From: Methylobacterium fujisawaense
GTDB lineage: Bacteria; Pseudomonadota; Alphaproteobacteria; Rhizobiales; Beijerinckiaceae
DNA: 64,000 bases
Assembly: GCF_014138435.1 (NCBI RefSeq)
Contig: NZ_JACJIM010000006.1
Location: forward strand, 372,001-436,000
Direction of reading: 5' to 3'
Position numbers and translations under genes: made by a program. The number at the start of each line of letters is the position of its first letter. Within the stretch, counting starts at the first letter, position 1. Positions 1 to 9,053 of this stretch are shown in pieces. The notes below the pieces were generated by a model. It was given only the letters and a program-made list of their open reading frames with translations. It was not told where the DNA came from and ran no database searches.

Positions 1-314
1 GGCCGGAAGCTGCGGCGGCGGGGACGGTTCCGGGATCCGCCCGTTCGGCTCCATGGATCCGCGTTGCGGCGGTGGACGATCGGCGCGCGAGAAAGCACTC
101 TTGATCGCGTCATGCTGGCGTCGGATCTTCAGGATCCCGTCCGCCTTTTGCAGCGTCCCGATGCACACGAGCGGCGGTCCACAGGGGCGACGGCGTGCGG
201 GTACGATCAATGATCCCGGCGGGCCCGTGGGGGGGCAGATACGGGCCCGCCGGGCCATCACACGCGAGTTTGGAAGCGCGTGCGATCTTCTGGACGTCTC
301 TGGAGACGGCGTCC
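1..314. other. Gene-free left edge of the window
   Basis: No convincing coding region is seen here. The short overlapping reading frames resemble no known family and conflict with each other. The stretch lies downstream of the RND permease gene, which is read on the minus strand, and holds the strong inverted repeat at 215-254. Confidence 0.6.
215..254 (-). terminator. Perfect 14-bp inverted repeat, likely terminator of the RND operon
   Basis: CCCGGCGGGCCCGT at 215-228 is the exact reverse complement of the 14 bases at 241-254, with a 12-base G-rich loop between them. It lies 61 bp past the stop codon of the RND permease on the minus strand. No U-tract follows, so it may be a factor-assisted terminator or a 3'-end stabilising hairpin. 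Confidence 0.6.
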
Positions 315-3300
315 TTATGTCGAGCGGGGCGTTGCGGCCGCATTATCGACGGTGACCACGGCCGGCCCTGTGACGGCCTTTTCCGGCCGCTGCACCCGGA
401 ACCACAGGGCGTACAGGGCGGGCAGGAACAGGAGCGTCAGGACCGTACCGACACCGACGCCGCCGATGAGAACGTAGGCTAGCGCACCCCAGAACACCGA
501 GTGGGTCAACGGGATGAAGGCCAGCATCGCAGCCGCCGCCGTCAGGATGACGGGCCGCGCCCGGCGCACGGTCGATTCCACGATGGCCTCATAATCCCCG
601 AGGCCCGCCGCTTGGTCGTGGTGGATCTGGTCCACCAAGATCAGCGTGTTCCGCATGAGGATGCCCGACAGCGCGATCAGCCCGAGGATCGCGTTGAAGC
701 CGAAGGGTTGGTGGAAGACCAACAGGGTCGGCGCGGCGCCGACGAGGCCCAGCGGTGCGGTGGCAAAGACCATGAACATGGTGGCGAACGAGCGCACCTG
801 GATCATGATCACCGTCAGCGTCACGATGAGCATGATGGGGAACACCGCCACCAGCGACAGCATCGCCTTCTCGCTCTCCTCCACGGAGCCTGCCGTGTCG
901 ATGCGGTAGCCCGGCGGCAGCTTGGCTTTGATCGGCGCCAGCAGCGGAACGACCTGGGCGTGGATGTCGGGCGGCTGCTTGCCGTCGAGCACGTCGCCCT
1001 GCACGCGGATGTAGGTCTCACGGTTGTAGCGCTTCAGGACCGCATCCTCGGTGCGGCTCTCCAAGCGCGCCACCTGCGAGACCGGCACCTGGCGCCCGTC
1101 CTTCGTCGCCAGCGTCAGGTCGCCGATCTCCCCCAGCGAGCGCCGCTCGGGGCCGGGGCTGCGCAGGAGGACGTCGACGGAACGCAGGTTCTCCCGGACC
1201 TGGGTGGCGGGCGTGCCGTTGAGGTAGCTCTGCAGCTGCTGGCCGGCCTCCTTGGGCGTCAAGCCGATCAAGCGCACGCGCTCTTGGTCGAGGGCAAGGT
1301 GGAGGCTCGGGGTCTTGTCGCCCCAGTCGAGATGGACCATGCGCATGTTGGGGTTCGTGGCCATCGCTTGGGCGACCTCACCGGCGATGCCGCGAATGAT
1401 GTCGAGGTCGGGTCCCACGACGCGGAAGGCGACGGGGAAGCGGACCGGTGGTCCGAACACGATCTGGAGGACCCGCACACGGGCTTCAGGAAAGCGGCCG
1501 TCCTCGACGAGCTTGCGCACCTTGCCCCGGAGGGCGTCGCGGGCATGGGAATCGGCGGTCTGCACCACGATCTGCGCGAAGGCGGGATCGGGCAGTTCCG
1601 GGTCGAAAGAGAGCACGAAGCGCGGCATGCCCTGGCCGATATAGCTCGTGATCTCACGCGCCTCGGGCAACTCGCGAACCGCCGCCTCAATCCGCTTGAC
1701 GCTGGCCTCGGTGGTGGCGAAGGCCGAGCCCGCCGGCAGGGTGACCTCGACGATGAGTTCGGGGCGCTCCGAATTCGGGAAGAATTGCTGCTCGACCTTG
1801 CCCATGGCCACGACGGCGAGTGCGAACAACCCCACCGTGATGCCGGCGGCGATCCACTTATGGTCGACGGACAGGCGCACGACGCGGCGCAGGCGTTGGT
1901 AGTTCTTCGTGGCGTAGATGGCGTCGTGCCCGCCCTCGACCTTCTCGATGTTGGGCAAGAGCTTGACGCCCAGATAGGGCGTGAAGGTCACGGCCACGAT
2001 CCATGAGACGATCAGCGAGAAGGCCACCACCCAGAAGATGTTTCCGGCGTACTCGCCCGCCGTCGACGCGGCGAAGCCCACGGGCAGGAAGCCCGCGATG
2101 GTGACCAGCGTGCCGGTGAGCATCGGCGCGGCCGTGGCGCTCCAGGCGTAGGTCGCGGCCTCGATCCGGTCGGCGCCTTCCTCCATGCGCACCACCATCA
2201 TCTCGATGGCGATGATGGCGTCGTCGACGAGGAGGCCCAGCGAGATGATGAGGGCGCCGAGGGTGATGCGGTCGAAGTCACGGCCCGTGACCATCATCAC
2301 CACGAACACCGCCGAGAGCGTCAGCGGCACGGCCAGCGCCACCACGATGCCGACGCGGAAGCCCAGAGCCACCAGCGACACAAGGATGACCACACCGAGC
2401 GCGGTGAAGAACTTCACCATGAACTCGTTGATGGCGTCGTCGATGACCTTCGCCTGGTCGGTGATTTTCGTGAACGTGATGCCGACCGGCGTCTCGTGGT
2501 GGATCGCCACTTCCTCGGCGTTCAGCGCCGCGCCGAGCTTGAGGCCGTTGTAGCCGGGCTTCATCACGAGGCCGAGCATCAGGGCCGGCGCGCCGTCGTT
2601 ACGGATCTCGAAGGTCTTCGGGTCCTCGTAGCCGCGCTTCACCGCGGCGATGTCGCCGAGCTTGAGGCTGCGGTCGCCGACGGCCACCGGGAGGTTGCGG
2701 ATCGCGTCGAGCCCGTCGATGGCGCCGTCTAGGCGCAGGTACACCCGCGGGCCGTCGGCCTCGACGAAGCCAGCCGGCGTCACGTCGTTCTGGTTGGCGA
2801 GCGCCGCCAGCAGTTGCTGGCCGTTGATGCCGAGCGTGGCGAGACGCTGGTAGGAGATCTCGACGAAGATCTTCTGCGCCTGCTCGCCTAGGATGTTGAT
2901 CTTCTCGACGCCCGGCACCCGCAGCAGGCGCTGCCGCAGGTCCTCGGCGCGAAGCACCAGTTGACGGTGCGGCAAACCCCTGGCCTGGAGCGCATAGAGA
3001 GAGAAGTAGACGTCCGAGAACTCGTCGTTGAACAGCGGCCCGAGCACGCCGCGCGGCAGGCTGGAAGCCTGGTCGGAGAGCTTCTTGCGCGTCTGGTAGA
3101 ACTCCGACTGAAGTTTCGCCGGAGGCATGTTGTCCTTGAAGAAGACCTTCATCAGCAACAGTCCGGGCCGGGTCGTCGTCTCGACACGGTCGTAGTAAGC
3201 GAGTTCCTGCAGCCGCTTCTCGAGCGGGTCGGCGACCTGCCGCTGCATCTCGGCGGTCGTCGCCCCAGGCCATGCGGCCGAGACGGCCATTGTCTTCACC

Positions 3301-3431
3301 GCGAAACTCGGGTCCTCGCCACGCCCGAGCTTTTGGAAGGCGAAGAAGCCGGCACCCGTCAGGGCAATCAGCAGGAACAGGGTGACGGCCCGCTCGCGGA
3401 CGGCCACGGCCGAGAGGTTGAAGCGGCTCAT
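315..3431 (-). CDS. RND efflux transporter, inner-membrane permease subunit
   Basis: This 1038-residue protein has the usual length and layout of an AcrB/HAE1-type proton-driven multidrug efflux permease. A first membrane helix lies at about residues 12-33, followed by a large periplasmic loop to about 335. A helix block then carries the acidic pair in GLLVDDAIIAIE near residue 400, which matches the proton-relay motif of the family. The second half repeats this layout. The gene overlaps the upstream adaptor gene by 4 bp (ATGA), so the two are co-transcribed and probably co-translated. No outer-membrane factor gene is nearby, so the pump must use one from elsewhere. The substrate cannot be read from the sequence. 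RND export of drugs, solvents or metals is known for the family, and the N-terminal motifs favour the drug type over the heavy-metal CzcA type. Confidence 0.93.
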   Translation of the reverse strand: MSRFNLSAVAVRERAVTLFLLIALTGAGFFAFQKLGRGEDPSFAVKTMAVSAAWPGATTAEMQRQVADPLEKRLQELAYYDRVETTTRPGLLLMKVFFKDNMPPAKLQSEFYQTRKKLSDQASSLPRGVLGPLFNDEFSDVYFSLYALQARGLPHRQLVLRAEDLRQRLLRVPGVEKINILGEQAQKIFVEISYQRLATLGINGQQLLAALANQNDVTPAGFVEADGPRVYLRLDGAIDGLDAIRNLPVAVGDRSLKLGDIAAVKRGYEDPKTFEIRNDGAPALMLGLVMKPGYNGLKLGAALNAEEVAIHHETPVGITFTKITDQAKVIDDAINEFMVKFFTALGVVILVSLVALGFRVGIVVALAVPLTLSAVFVVMMVTGRDFDRITLGALIISLGLLVDDAIIAIEMMVVRMEEGADRIEAATYAWSATAAPMLTGTLVTIAGFLPVGFAASTAGEYAGNIFWVVAFSLIVSWIVAVTFTPYLGVKLLPNIEKVEGGHDAIYATKNYQRLRRVVRLSVDHKWIAAGITVGLFALAVVAMGKVEQQFFPNSERPELIVEVTLPAGSAFATTEASVKRIEAAVRELPEAREITSYIGQGMPRFVLSFDPELPDPAFAQIVVQTADSHARDALRGKVRKLVEDGRFPEARVRVLQIVFGPPVRFPVAFRVVGPDLDIIRGIAGEVAQAMATNPNMRMVHLDWGDKTPSLHLALDQERVRLIGLTPKEAGQQLQSYLNGTPATQVRENLRSVDVLLRSPGPERRSLGEIGDLTLATKDGRQVPVSQVARLESRTEDAVLKRYNRETYIRVQGDVLDGKQPPDIHAQVVPLLAPIKAKLPPGYRIDTAGSVEESEKAMLSLVAVFPIMLIVTLTVIMIQVRSFATMFMVFATAPLGLVGAAPTLLVFHQPFGFNAILGLIALSGILMRNTLILVDQIHHDQAAGLGDYEAIVESTVRRARPVILTAAAAMLAFIPLTHSVFWGALAYVLIGGVGVGTVLTLLFLPALYALWFRVQRPEKAVTGPAVVTVDNAAATPRST

Positions 3432-4513
3432 CGGGCCACCCCGGTCATGCTGACCGGCGCTTGCCGCACCTTCTGGTCGGCTTTGAGGAGATGGGCGCCG
3501 AGGGCTACGATCCGGTCGCCGGGGTTCAGGCCGGCCACGATCTCGACCCGCTCCTCGCCCATTCGGGCGACCTGCACCATCTGCGGCCGCACGGTCTCGG
3601 TCGCGACGTCGTAGCGCCAGACCGCGGTGCCGCGGCCCTGGTCGAACAGCGCCGCGAGGGGAACCTCCACGCTCGCTGTGCGGACCGCCGCATGGGCCTT
3701 GAGCTGCAGGGTGACGGTGGCGCCGAGCGGCGCCGCCTCGCCGTCTCCCGAGAGGATGTAGCGCGCCCGGTAGGTGCGCGTGGCCGGGTCGGCGGTGGCG
3801 GACAATTCGCGCAGTCGGGCCGGATAGGTCGCCGCGTCCTCGGAATAGAGCGTGGCGGAAGCCTCGCCCTGAGCGGCGCGCCGGCTGCCCTCGGGTATGA
3901 ACACTTCCGCCTCGCGCGCCCCGTCGCGAGCGAGCTTGACCACGGTCTGGCCGGCGGCGACCACCTCCCCAGGATAGGAGGGCACTTCCATGACGACGCC
4001 GTCGGCATCGGCCTTGAGCTCAGCATACCCCGCTTGGTTCTCGATCTGGCTGGCTTGGGCTTCGGCATTGGCGAACTGGGCGATGGCCGCGTCGGCCGCG
4101 CCCTTGTTCTGGTCGTAGGTCTGCTTGGAGGTCCAGCCGTCCGAGACGAGCTTACGGCTGCGCTCCTCGTCGGCCTTGGCCTTGATCATCTGGGCGCGGG
4201 CGGCATCGACGGAAGCGCGCGCCGCGTTGAGCGCGAGGGTGAAGTCGGTTCGGTCGAGGCGCATCAGCGGCTGGCCGAGGCGCACGCGGTCACCAGGATC
4301 GACGAGGCGCTCGAAGATCTTGCCTCCCACCCGGAAGCCGAGGTTGCTCTCGGTGCGCGCCCGGATCACGCCCGTATAACGGGAGACCGCGCCGGGGCTC
4401 GGGACGACTTCGGCGATCTGCACCAGGGGCGGCTCGGGGCTGACCGCTGTCTCGGCGGGCGAGCAGGCCGCCAGGGCCAATCCGGTCAGTCCGACCATCC
4501 ATCGCGCGTCCAT
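3428..4513 (-). CDS. RND efflux periplasmic adaptor lipoprotein (membrane fusion protein)
   Basis: This 361-residue protein begins with a lipoprotein signal peptide ending in the lipobox LAAC, with the lipidated cysteine at residue 17. It then shows the lipoyl/barrel-sandwich half motifs and a central alpha-hairpin (about residues 95-165), as in AcrA/MexA-type adaptors, which link the RND permease to an outer-membrane channel. It is the first gene of the pair, with the permease following by a 4-bp overlap. The upstream region carries small inverted repeats that could bind a TetR-type repressor, as is common for such pumps, but no regulator gene is adjacent. The ATG at 4511-4513 was chosen because it directly precedes the signal peptide. 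Confidence 0.92.
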   Translation of the reverse strand: MDARWMVGLTGLALAACSPAETAVSPEPPLVQIAEVVPSPGAVSRYTGVIRARTESNLGFRVGGKIFERLVDPGDRVRLGQPLMRLDRTDFTLALNAARASVDAARAQMIKAKADEERSRKLVSDGWTSKQTYDQNKGAADAAIAQFANAEAQASQIENQAGYAELKADADGVVMEVPSYPGEVVAAGQTVVKLARDGAREAEVFIPEGSRRAAQGEASATLYSEDAATYPARLRELSATADPATRTYRARYILSGDGEAAPLGATVTLQLKAHAAVRTASVEVPLAALFDQGRGTAVWRYDVATETVRPQMVQVARMGEERVEIVAGLNPGDRIVALGAHLLKADQKVRQAPVSMTGVAR

Positions 4514-4551
4514 TGGCGATTCCCCGTAACCTTTTGAGGGGTTTTGATATG

Positions 4552-4566
4552 ATAGTCGTCATCTAT
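4552..4566. promoter_or_regulatory. Operator-like inverted repeat ATAG-N7-CTAT
   Basis: This AT-rich repeat lies 39 bp upstream of the adaptor start codon on the minus strand. It shares the ATAG/CTAT arms with the repeat at 4988-5009, which suggests one regulator acting at both ends of the divergent region. No promoter hexamers can be assigned with certainty. Confidence 0.35.
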
Positions 4567-4987
4567 TCCGGCTCGGTTCCATCGTCAATGGCCCGTGCTG
4601 CCGCCCATTCCGGGGGACACGATCACGGGAGGCCGGGGCCACGCGATGGGCTCCATGGCGACCGGCGACCTTGGGGGCAGGGGACGCACACGGCCGGGGT
4701 CGGGTCCGGGAGATCGCTCCGGATCGTCGCGCTGCGTTGAAGCTCAAGGCCGCGGCCTGCCACGCGGAAGGCGTGGCTCCTCTGGCAGCGCCGAGCAAGA
4801 CCGCGCCCTCCCCGACACGGAGGAGCGCCTCGAAGGCTCCAAGGCGGAGGCCCAGCCTCGAGACGACGAACCATCCGTCCTGATGCGTCCTGTCGCGGCG
4901 GTGCGCGGTCACGTCGGAAGGCGGCAATCTCGACCGGCGAAGTCACAGGGCGCCCAGGCCGGCTTGCGGATCGGAGCGCAGACACTT

Positions 4988-5009
4988 ATAGATTACATAT
5001 AACATCTAT
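4988..5009. promoter_or_regulatory. Operator-like inverted repeat ATAGAT-N10-ATCTAT
   Basis: ATAGAT at 4988-4993 and ATCTAT at 5004-5009 are perfect reverse complements, in a TA-rich patch that stands out from the GC-rich surroundings. It lies 90 bp upstream of the fused reductase gene. The size and symmetry fit a TetR- or MarR-type operator. This is inference only. Confidence 0.4.
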
Positions 5010-5099
5010 TTTGCGGCATCGAAGGCGCCGGGGGCTCGGCGCCTGTCGTCCGGAGCATCCCGGATCGCGAAGCCAGCCTGGGGCGGAGATCCCTGCCTG

Positions 5100-7568
5100 A
5101 TGAACCTCGAAGATCATCCCACGGTGAAGCGTCTCCGTGCCGCCGAGCTATCGAGCGGGCCGGCCGCTGCGAGGAGGCCATTCGGGGCGGGCGAACTGCG
5201 GCAGCTGGCCCTCGAATGCGGTGCGGACGACGTCGGGTTCGTCGAGATCGGCCGGTCCGAGCTTGAGCCGCAGCGGGACGAGATCCTGCGGCACTATCCC
5301 TGGACGCGGTCCCTCGTCAGCATCGTCGTCAAGATGGCGCAGGCACCGGTTCGCGGGACGCCGCGGTCCGTTGCCAACCTCGAATTCCACCGTGCCGGTC
5401 ACGACACCAACGCCATCTGCGCCGCCATCGTCGCGCGCCTTCAGGATCATGGCATCCGAGCCGTCAACCCCTCCATGGGCTTCCCGATGGAGATGAACCA
5501 GAACCCCGGGCACGCCATCTGGATCGTGGCTCACAAGCCCGTGGCGGTCGCGGCAGGTCTCGGCCGGATGGGCATCCACCGCAACGTCATCCACCCGAAA
5601 TTCGGGAACTTCATCCTGCTGGGCACGGTCCTGCTCGACCAGGACATCGACATCCCCGACGCGCCCATCGACTACAACCCGTGTCTGGAATGCAAGCTCT
5701 GCGTCGCGGCCTGCCCGGTCGGTGCGATCAAGCTCGAAGGCGCCTTCGATTTCCAGGCCTGCTTCACCCACAATTACCGCGAATTCATGGGCGGCTTCAC
5801 CGACTGGGTGGAGCAGATTGCGGACTCCCGCGACGCGCTCGACTATCGCCGGCGGGTCAACGAGCCCGAGACCGCCTCGATGTGGCAGAGCCTGACCTAT
5901 GGGGCGAACTACAAGTCGGCCTACTGCATCGCCGTGTGCCCGGCGGGCGAGGACGTCATCGGCTCGTACCTGAAGGATAAAGGCGCGCACCGGCGCGAAA
6001 TTCTGAAGCCGCTCCAGGATCGCCCGGAACCGGTCTACGTCGTGGCCGGCACCGACGCCGAGGAGATCGCCAGACGCAAGTGGAAGCACAAGACGGTGAA
6101 GCCCGTCGGCAATGGCATGACCCCCCGGACCATCGGTGGCCTCCTGACCTTCATGCCCATCGTGTTCCAGCGGGCGCAGGCGCGCGATCTCGACGCGGTC
6201 TTCCATTTCACCTTCACCGGCGCCGAGAGCCGCCAAGCAACCGTCACCGTCCGCGATGGAAAGATCGCCGTTCGCGACGGCTTGGTCGACAAGCCCAACC
6301 TGCGTGTGATTGCCGACGCCAAGACGTGGCTCGGGTTCCTCGCCAGGGAAAAGAGCTTGGTCTGGGCTCTGGCGAGGCGGAAGATCCGGATCGTCGGGGA
6401 CCCCCGGCTCCTGCTGGCCTTCGGCAAATGCTTCCCGTCGCCCGAAATCCGGCGCAAGCCCGTCGAGATCGTGCCCGAGACCTCGCTGCTGCGTCCCGCG
6501 ATAACGCCCTACGCGCGGAACGACGAGGCGACCGGGACGGTGCGGTGGTTCGGCGAGCTGGAACTGCGCGACGTCGCGCAGGTCACCCGCACGGTCAGGA
6601 CGTTCCGCTTCGTCGATCCGAAGGGCGGCGAGATCCCCTTCCGGCATGTGGCCGGGCAGTACCTGACGCTGGAGATCACGCGGCAGGGCATTCCGACCCG
6701 CCGCTCGTACACCATCGCCTCGTCGCCGACGTGGCGGGACCGTATCGAGATCACCGTCAAGCGCGAGGAGAACGGCGCGGTCTCCCGTTGGCTGCACGAC
6801 GAGATGCGACCGGGCGACTGCGTCCAGGTCGAGGCGCCGAGCGGTGGCTTCGTGTTCTCCGGCAGGGAATGGCCGACCGTCGTGCTGATCGGCGGCGGCG
6901 TCGGGATCACGCCCATGATGAGCAGCGTGCGTTACCTGACCGAGACGGACTGGCCCGGCACGATCTACCTCCTCCTCAGCTTCAAAAGCCCGCAGGACTA
7001 CATCTTCAAGGACGAGATCGAGGCGCTGAGGAAGCGGAATCCCAGGCTTCACGTTTCTGTCGCGATGTCCGCACCGGGTAGGGAGGCCTGGAAGGGTCAT
7101 ACCGGTCGCATCGATGCCCGCTTCGTCGCGGCCGCCGTGCCGGATATCGCGCTCCACCGCGCCCACATCTGCGGACCGACGCCCATGATGGACGCGGTCA
7201 AGGCGATCCTGCTCGATCTGGGCGTGCCGGCCGGTCAGATACGGACAGAGGCCTTCGGAACGGACCGTCGCGATCCGACCAGAAGGACCGGACAGTCCGG
7301 CACGGTCGTCGGTCAGGTCAAATTCCTGGACACCGGTAAGACGTCTACGGCTCGCGAGGGAGCGACGCTGCTCGACGTGGCTGACGAGGCGAAGGTACGC
7401 ATCGACAGCGCCTGTCGCTCCGGGACGTGCGGAACCTGCATGGTGAAGCTGCGGAGCGGGACGGTTCGGATGCCCGTGCAGGACGCACTCGGCGACGGCG
7501 ACAGGGAGGATGGCTACATCCTCGCCTGCCAGGCCGAGCCTGAAGGCGACGTGGAGTTGGAAGCGTAG
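5100..7568 (+). CDS. Self-contained iron-sulfur flavoenzyme: QueG/RdhA-like domain, ferredoxin, SCP2, FAD reductase and 2Fe-2S fusion
   Basis: The 822-residue protein reads as five modules. Residues 1-190 resemble the corrinoid-binding half of epoxyqueuosine reductase and reductive dehalogenases, including an AGLGRMG(I)H stretch followed by a FILLG/D segment. A ferredoxin module follows, with Cys195, 198, 201 and 205 (CxxCxxCxxxCP) for one 4Fe-4S cluster and Cys221, 276 and 280 for a second. The usual fourth cysteine of the second cluster is not evident. Residues 345-450 resemble an SCP2 lipid-binding fold. Residues 480-730 are a ferredoxin-NADP reductase unit with an FAD motif (RRSYTIASS), a nucleotide motif (GGGVGITPMM) and CGPTPMM. 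The end is a plant-type 2Fe-2S domain (Cys772, 777, 780, 810). NAD(P)H electrons could therefore flow through FAD and 2Fe-2S to the 4Fe-4S clusters and the N-terminal site. The substrate is unknown. Confidence 0.8.
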   Translation: MNLEDHPTVKRLRAAELSSGPAAARRPFGAGELRQLALECGADDVGFVEIGRSELEPQRDEILRHYPWTRSLVSIVVKMAQAPVRGTPRSVANLEFHRAGHDTNAICAAIVARLQDHGIRAVNPSMGFPMEMNQNPGHAIWIVAHKPVAVAAGLGRMGIHRNVIHPKFGNFILLGTVLLDQDIDIPDAPIDYNPCLECKLCVAACPVGAIKLEGAFDFQACFTHNYREFMGGFTDWVEQIADSRDALDYRRRVNEPETASMWQSLTYGANYKSAYCIAVCPAGEDVIGSYLKDKGAHRREILKPLQDRPEPVYVVAGTDAEEIARRKWKHKTVKPVGNGMTPRTIGGLLTFMPIVFQRAQARDLDAVFHFTFTGAESRQATVTVRDGKIAVRDGLVDKPNLRVIADAKTWLGFLAREKSLVWALARRKIRIVGDPRLLLAFGKCFPSPEIRRKPVEIVPETSLLRPAITPYARNDEATGTVRWFGELELRDVAQVTRTVRTFRFVDPKGGEIPFRHVAGQYLTLEITRQGIPTRRSYTIASSPTWRDRIEITVKREENGAVSRWLHDEMRPGDCVQVEAPSGGFVFSGREWPTVVLIGGGVGITPMMSSVRYLTETDWPGTIYLLLSFKSPQDYIFKDEIEALRKRNPRLHVSVAMSAPGREAWKGHTGRIDARFVAAAVPDIALHRAHICGPTPMMDAVKAILLDLGVPAGQIRTEAFGTDRRDPTRRTGQSGTVVGQVKFLDTGKTSTAREGATLLDVADEAKVRIDSACRSGTCGTCMVKLRSGTVRMPVQDALGDGDREDGYILACQAEPEGDVELEA

Positions 7569-8459
7569 CCCCGCGTTCGGGGGGGCGATTGATGCCGTTC
7601 AGCCCTCGGCGATGGGCGCATCTCGTGCCGCGCGGCGGGGCACCCCCAGGGCGGGGTGATCCTTGGCTTCGACCGGCTGCTCGCGTTGGCCAATGCGGGC
7701 TTCGCTTCAGGCCGCTATCGCGTTGGGGCCATGACGCTCGACGTCGAGACCGGCACGGGTCTGTGGCCAAGCCTAGCGCCAGCTCGGCTCCAAGCACCCG
7801 CGCCGCCCCTGAGCGGGCCGTCCCGGGCCATCGGTTGCTCGTCTCCGTTGCCAGAACGCCGGCCTGACGTCATTCCGCCGGGGAGAAGGCCCCCGCCCGC
7901 TCAAGATCCCGGCAAGCCGTGACCGATGGCCCAAAGGTGTTTTGGGCCGGGCACTCTCGCCAGGCGCAGGTCGGTTTGCGTCAGGGGGCGCCGTTCGCAC
8001 CGTTTTTGATCGCAGCTCGGCGGCGTCCAGTGCGACGTCGCGGCGACGGGATGGGAGGACACTCAGGGAGTGCAATCCACAGGCCGCGGCTGCGGGGGCG
8101 AACCGACTTTTGGCGCGCCAACCCGTTGTGAGGAAACACCGGTTTCGGGTTGGTGGGCGATCGCGGAGACGCGGCCCGCCCATGATCTCGAATTTCGTGT
8201 TTTTTATCCGCTGCTTACCTCGATGGCTGCGTTCGCTACCCATCCCAGTCCACGTGATCAACGCGGATCTCCGGGTAGTGCGGCGGACGACGACGGATTG
8301 ATCAGCTCGCATCGGATGCGCGAGCGGGACATGCTTGGGTTCCAGCCACAGACCTGAGGCGGTCCGCCGCATTTTCCCATGGGGGAACCGGGGTCACATC
8401 TCACGCGGCTCGTACGGAGCCGTCGACATCGGCCGCGACATGATCGCGGGTTTAGCTCC
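7569..8459. other. Gene-poor stretch after the fused reductase
   Basis: No convincing gene is seen in these 891 bp. The frames that stay open have no family resemblance, no good ribosome-binding site and overlap each other. A fragment near 7656-7730 (FDRLLALANAGFASGRY) looks protein-like but breaks down into low-complexity sequence, so it may be a relic. A short CCCCG-CGTT-CGGGG hairpin at 7569-7582, directly after the reductase stop codon, could be its terminator. Confidence 0.5.
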
Positions 8460-8591
8460 ATGGCCTCCATCAAAATTCGTGCGTCCGCTGACGGGACCTT
8501 TGCGGTCTGCCGGAATGGATCCGCCGTCGCCTCTGGCCTGACCCGAGCCCAGGCCGACCATCTGGTGGCGGTGCTCGGCTGGATTTCCTGA
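8460..8591 (+). CDS. Small hypothetical protein, 43 residues
   Basis: I do not recognise the family. The frame starts at an ATG preceded only by weak purine-rich sequence, and encodes a compact, well-balanced peptide (MASIKIRASADGTFAVCRNG at its start). Two predicted beta strands are followed by an amphipathic helix, TRAQADHLVAVLGW. Its composition is unlike the Arg/Pro-rich shadow frames around it, which is the main reason to call it real. The upstream in-frame extension to 8379 is Arg/Gly-rich and was left out. It stands alone in a gene-poor part of the accessory region. Confidence 0.5.
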   Translation: MASIKIRASADGTFAVCRNGSAVASGLTRAQADHLVAVLGWIS

Positions 8592-8894
8592 GGCCTCCGA
8601 GATCCCTCCCACCGCCTGCACGGGATGTGCGAGCGGCGTTCACTGGGAAGAGCAAGTTTGGATTGAAATGTCTCCAATCAGACATTAGGCCGCCGCCGCC
8701 GGCTTCAGGCTGGCCGTCCACGTCCGCCTACCGTTCGCCCCTCAGCGACAAGGGCGGGCGTGGATGCCAAGGGGGGCGCGAAACGCTGCCCCTAAGCTCG
8801 ACCGCGTCGTCGCCGGCTCGGCGAACCCTCGCCGAAACTTCCTGCTCCCTCACGCCGTAGCGTAGGCGTCCCATGCCGATGTGGAGGCGCTGCG
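8592..8894. other. Intergenic stretch between two small ORFs
   Basis: These 303 bp hold no recognisable gene, RNA or repeat. The overlapping frames are Pro/Ser/Arg-rich and look like shadows. Confidence 0.5.
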
Positions 8895-9053
8895 GTGACG
8901 TTGATCAGTCTGGCTTGCTTCGTGGCTGGAACGGCCTCTGCCGCGGCGTCTCTCATCAGCGACCGTCTGCGCGTCATTCTTGAAGCTGCGGGTGGCTCCC
9001 TGTTTCTGGTCGGCCTTTGCGTGCTCGGCGCAGAGTTGCCGCTGTTCAGATAG
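8895..9053 (+). CDS. Small membrane protein, 52 residues
   Basis: The frame opens with GTG at 8895, behind a good Shine-Dalgarno sequence (TGGAGG at 8882-8887). It encodes two hydrophobic helices (about residues 2-21 and 31-50) joined by a short SDRLR loop. Composition and layout are those of a small two-helix inner-membrane protein. I recognise no named family and assign no function. It lies tail-to-tail with the TonB receptor gene (which ends at 9230). Because the start is GTG and the gene is short, automated callers may miss it. Confidence 0.6.
   Translation: MTLISLACFVAGTASAAASLISDRLRVILEAAGGSLFLVGLCVLGAELPLFR

Larger units (their letters stand above)
4514..5099. other. Divergent intergenic region with operator-like palindromes
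   Basis: The 586 bp between the efflux operon (minus) and the fused reductase (plus) contain no reading frame that resembles a protein family. Each end has an unusually AT-rich patch with a short inverted repeat: ATAG-N7-CTAT at 4552-4566 and ATAGAT-N10-ATCTAT at 4988-5009. The middle is GC-rich and featureless. Divergent promoters are expected here. Confidence 0.6.

Noticed and set aside
501..2006. Long plus-strand frame opposite the RND permease
   Set aside because: Composition is Arg/His/Asp-rich with no family resemblance; it is the antisense shadow of a well-conserved gene in GC-rich DNA.
5148..7166. 672-codon minus-strand frame opposite the fused reductase
   Set aside because: It is antisense to a gene with clear cofactor motifs and has shadow-like composition.
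7656..7922. Frame starting MILGFDRLLALANAGFASGR
   Set aside because: The first 25 residues look protein-like, but the rest is Pro/Ser/Arg-rich and no family is recognised; mentioned only as a possible relic.
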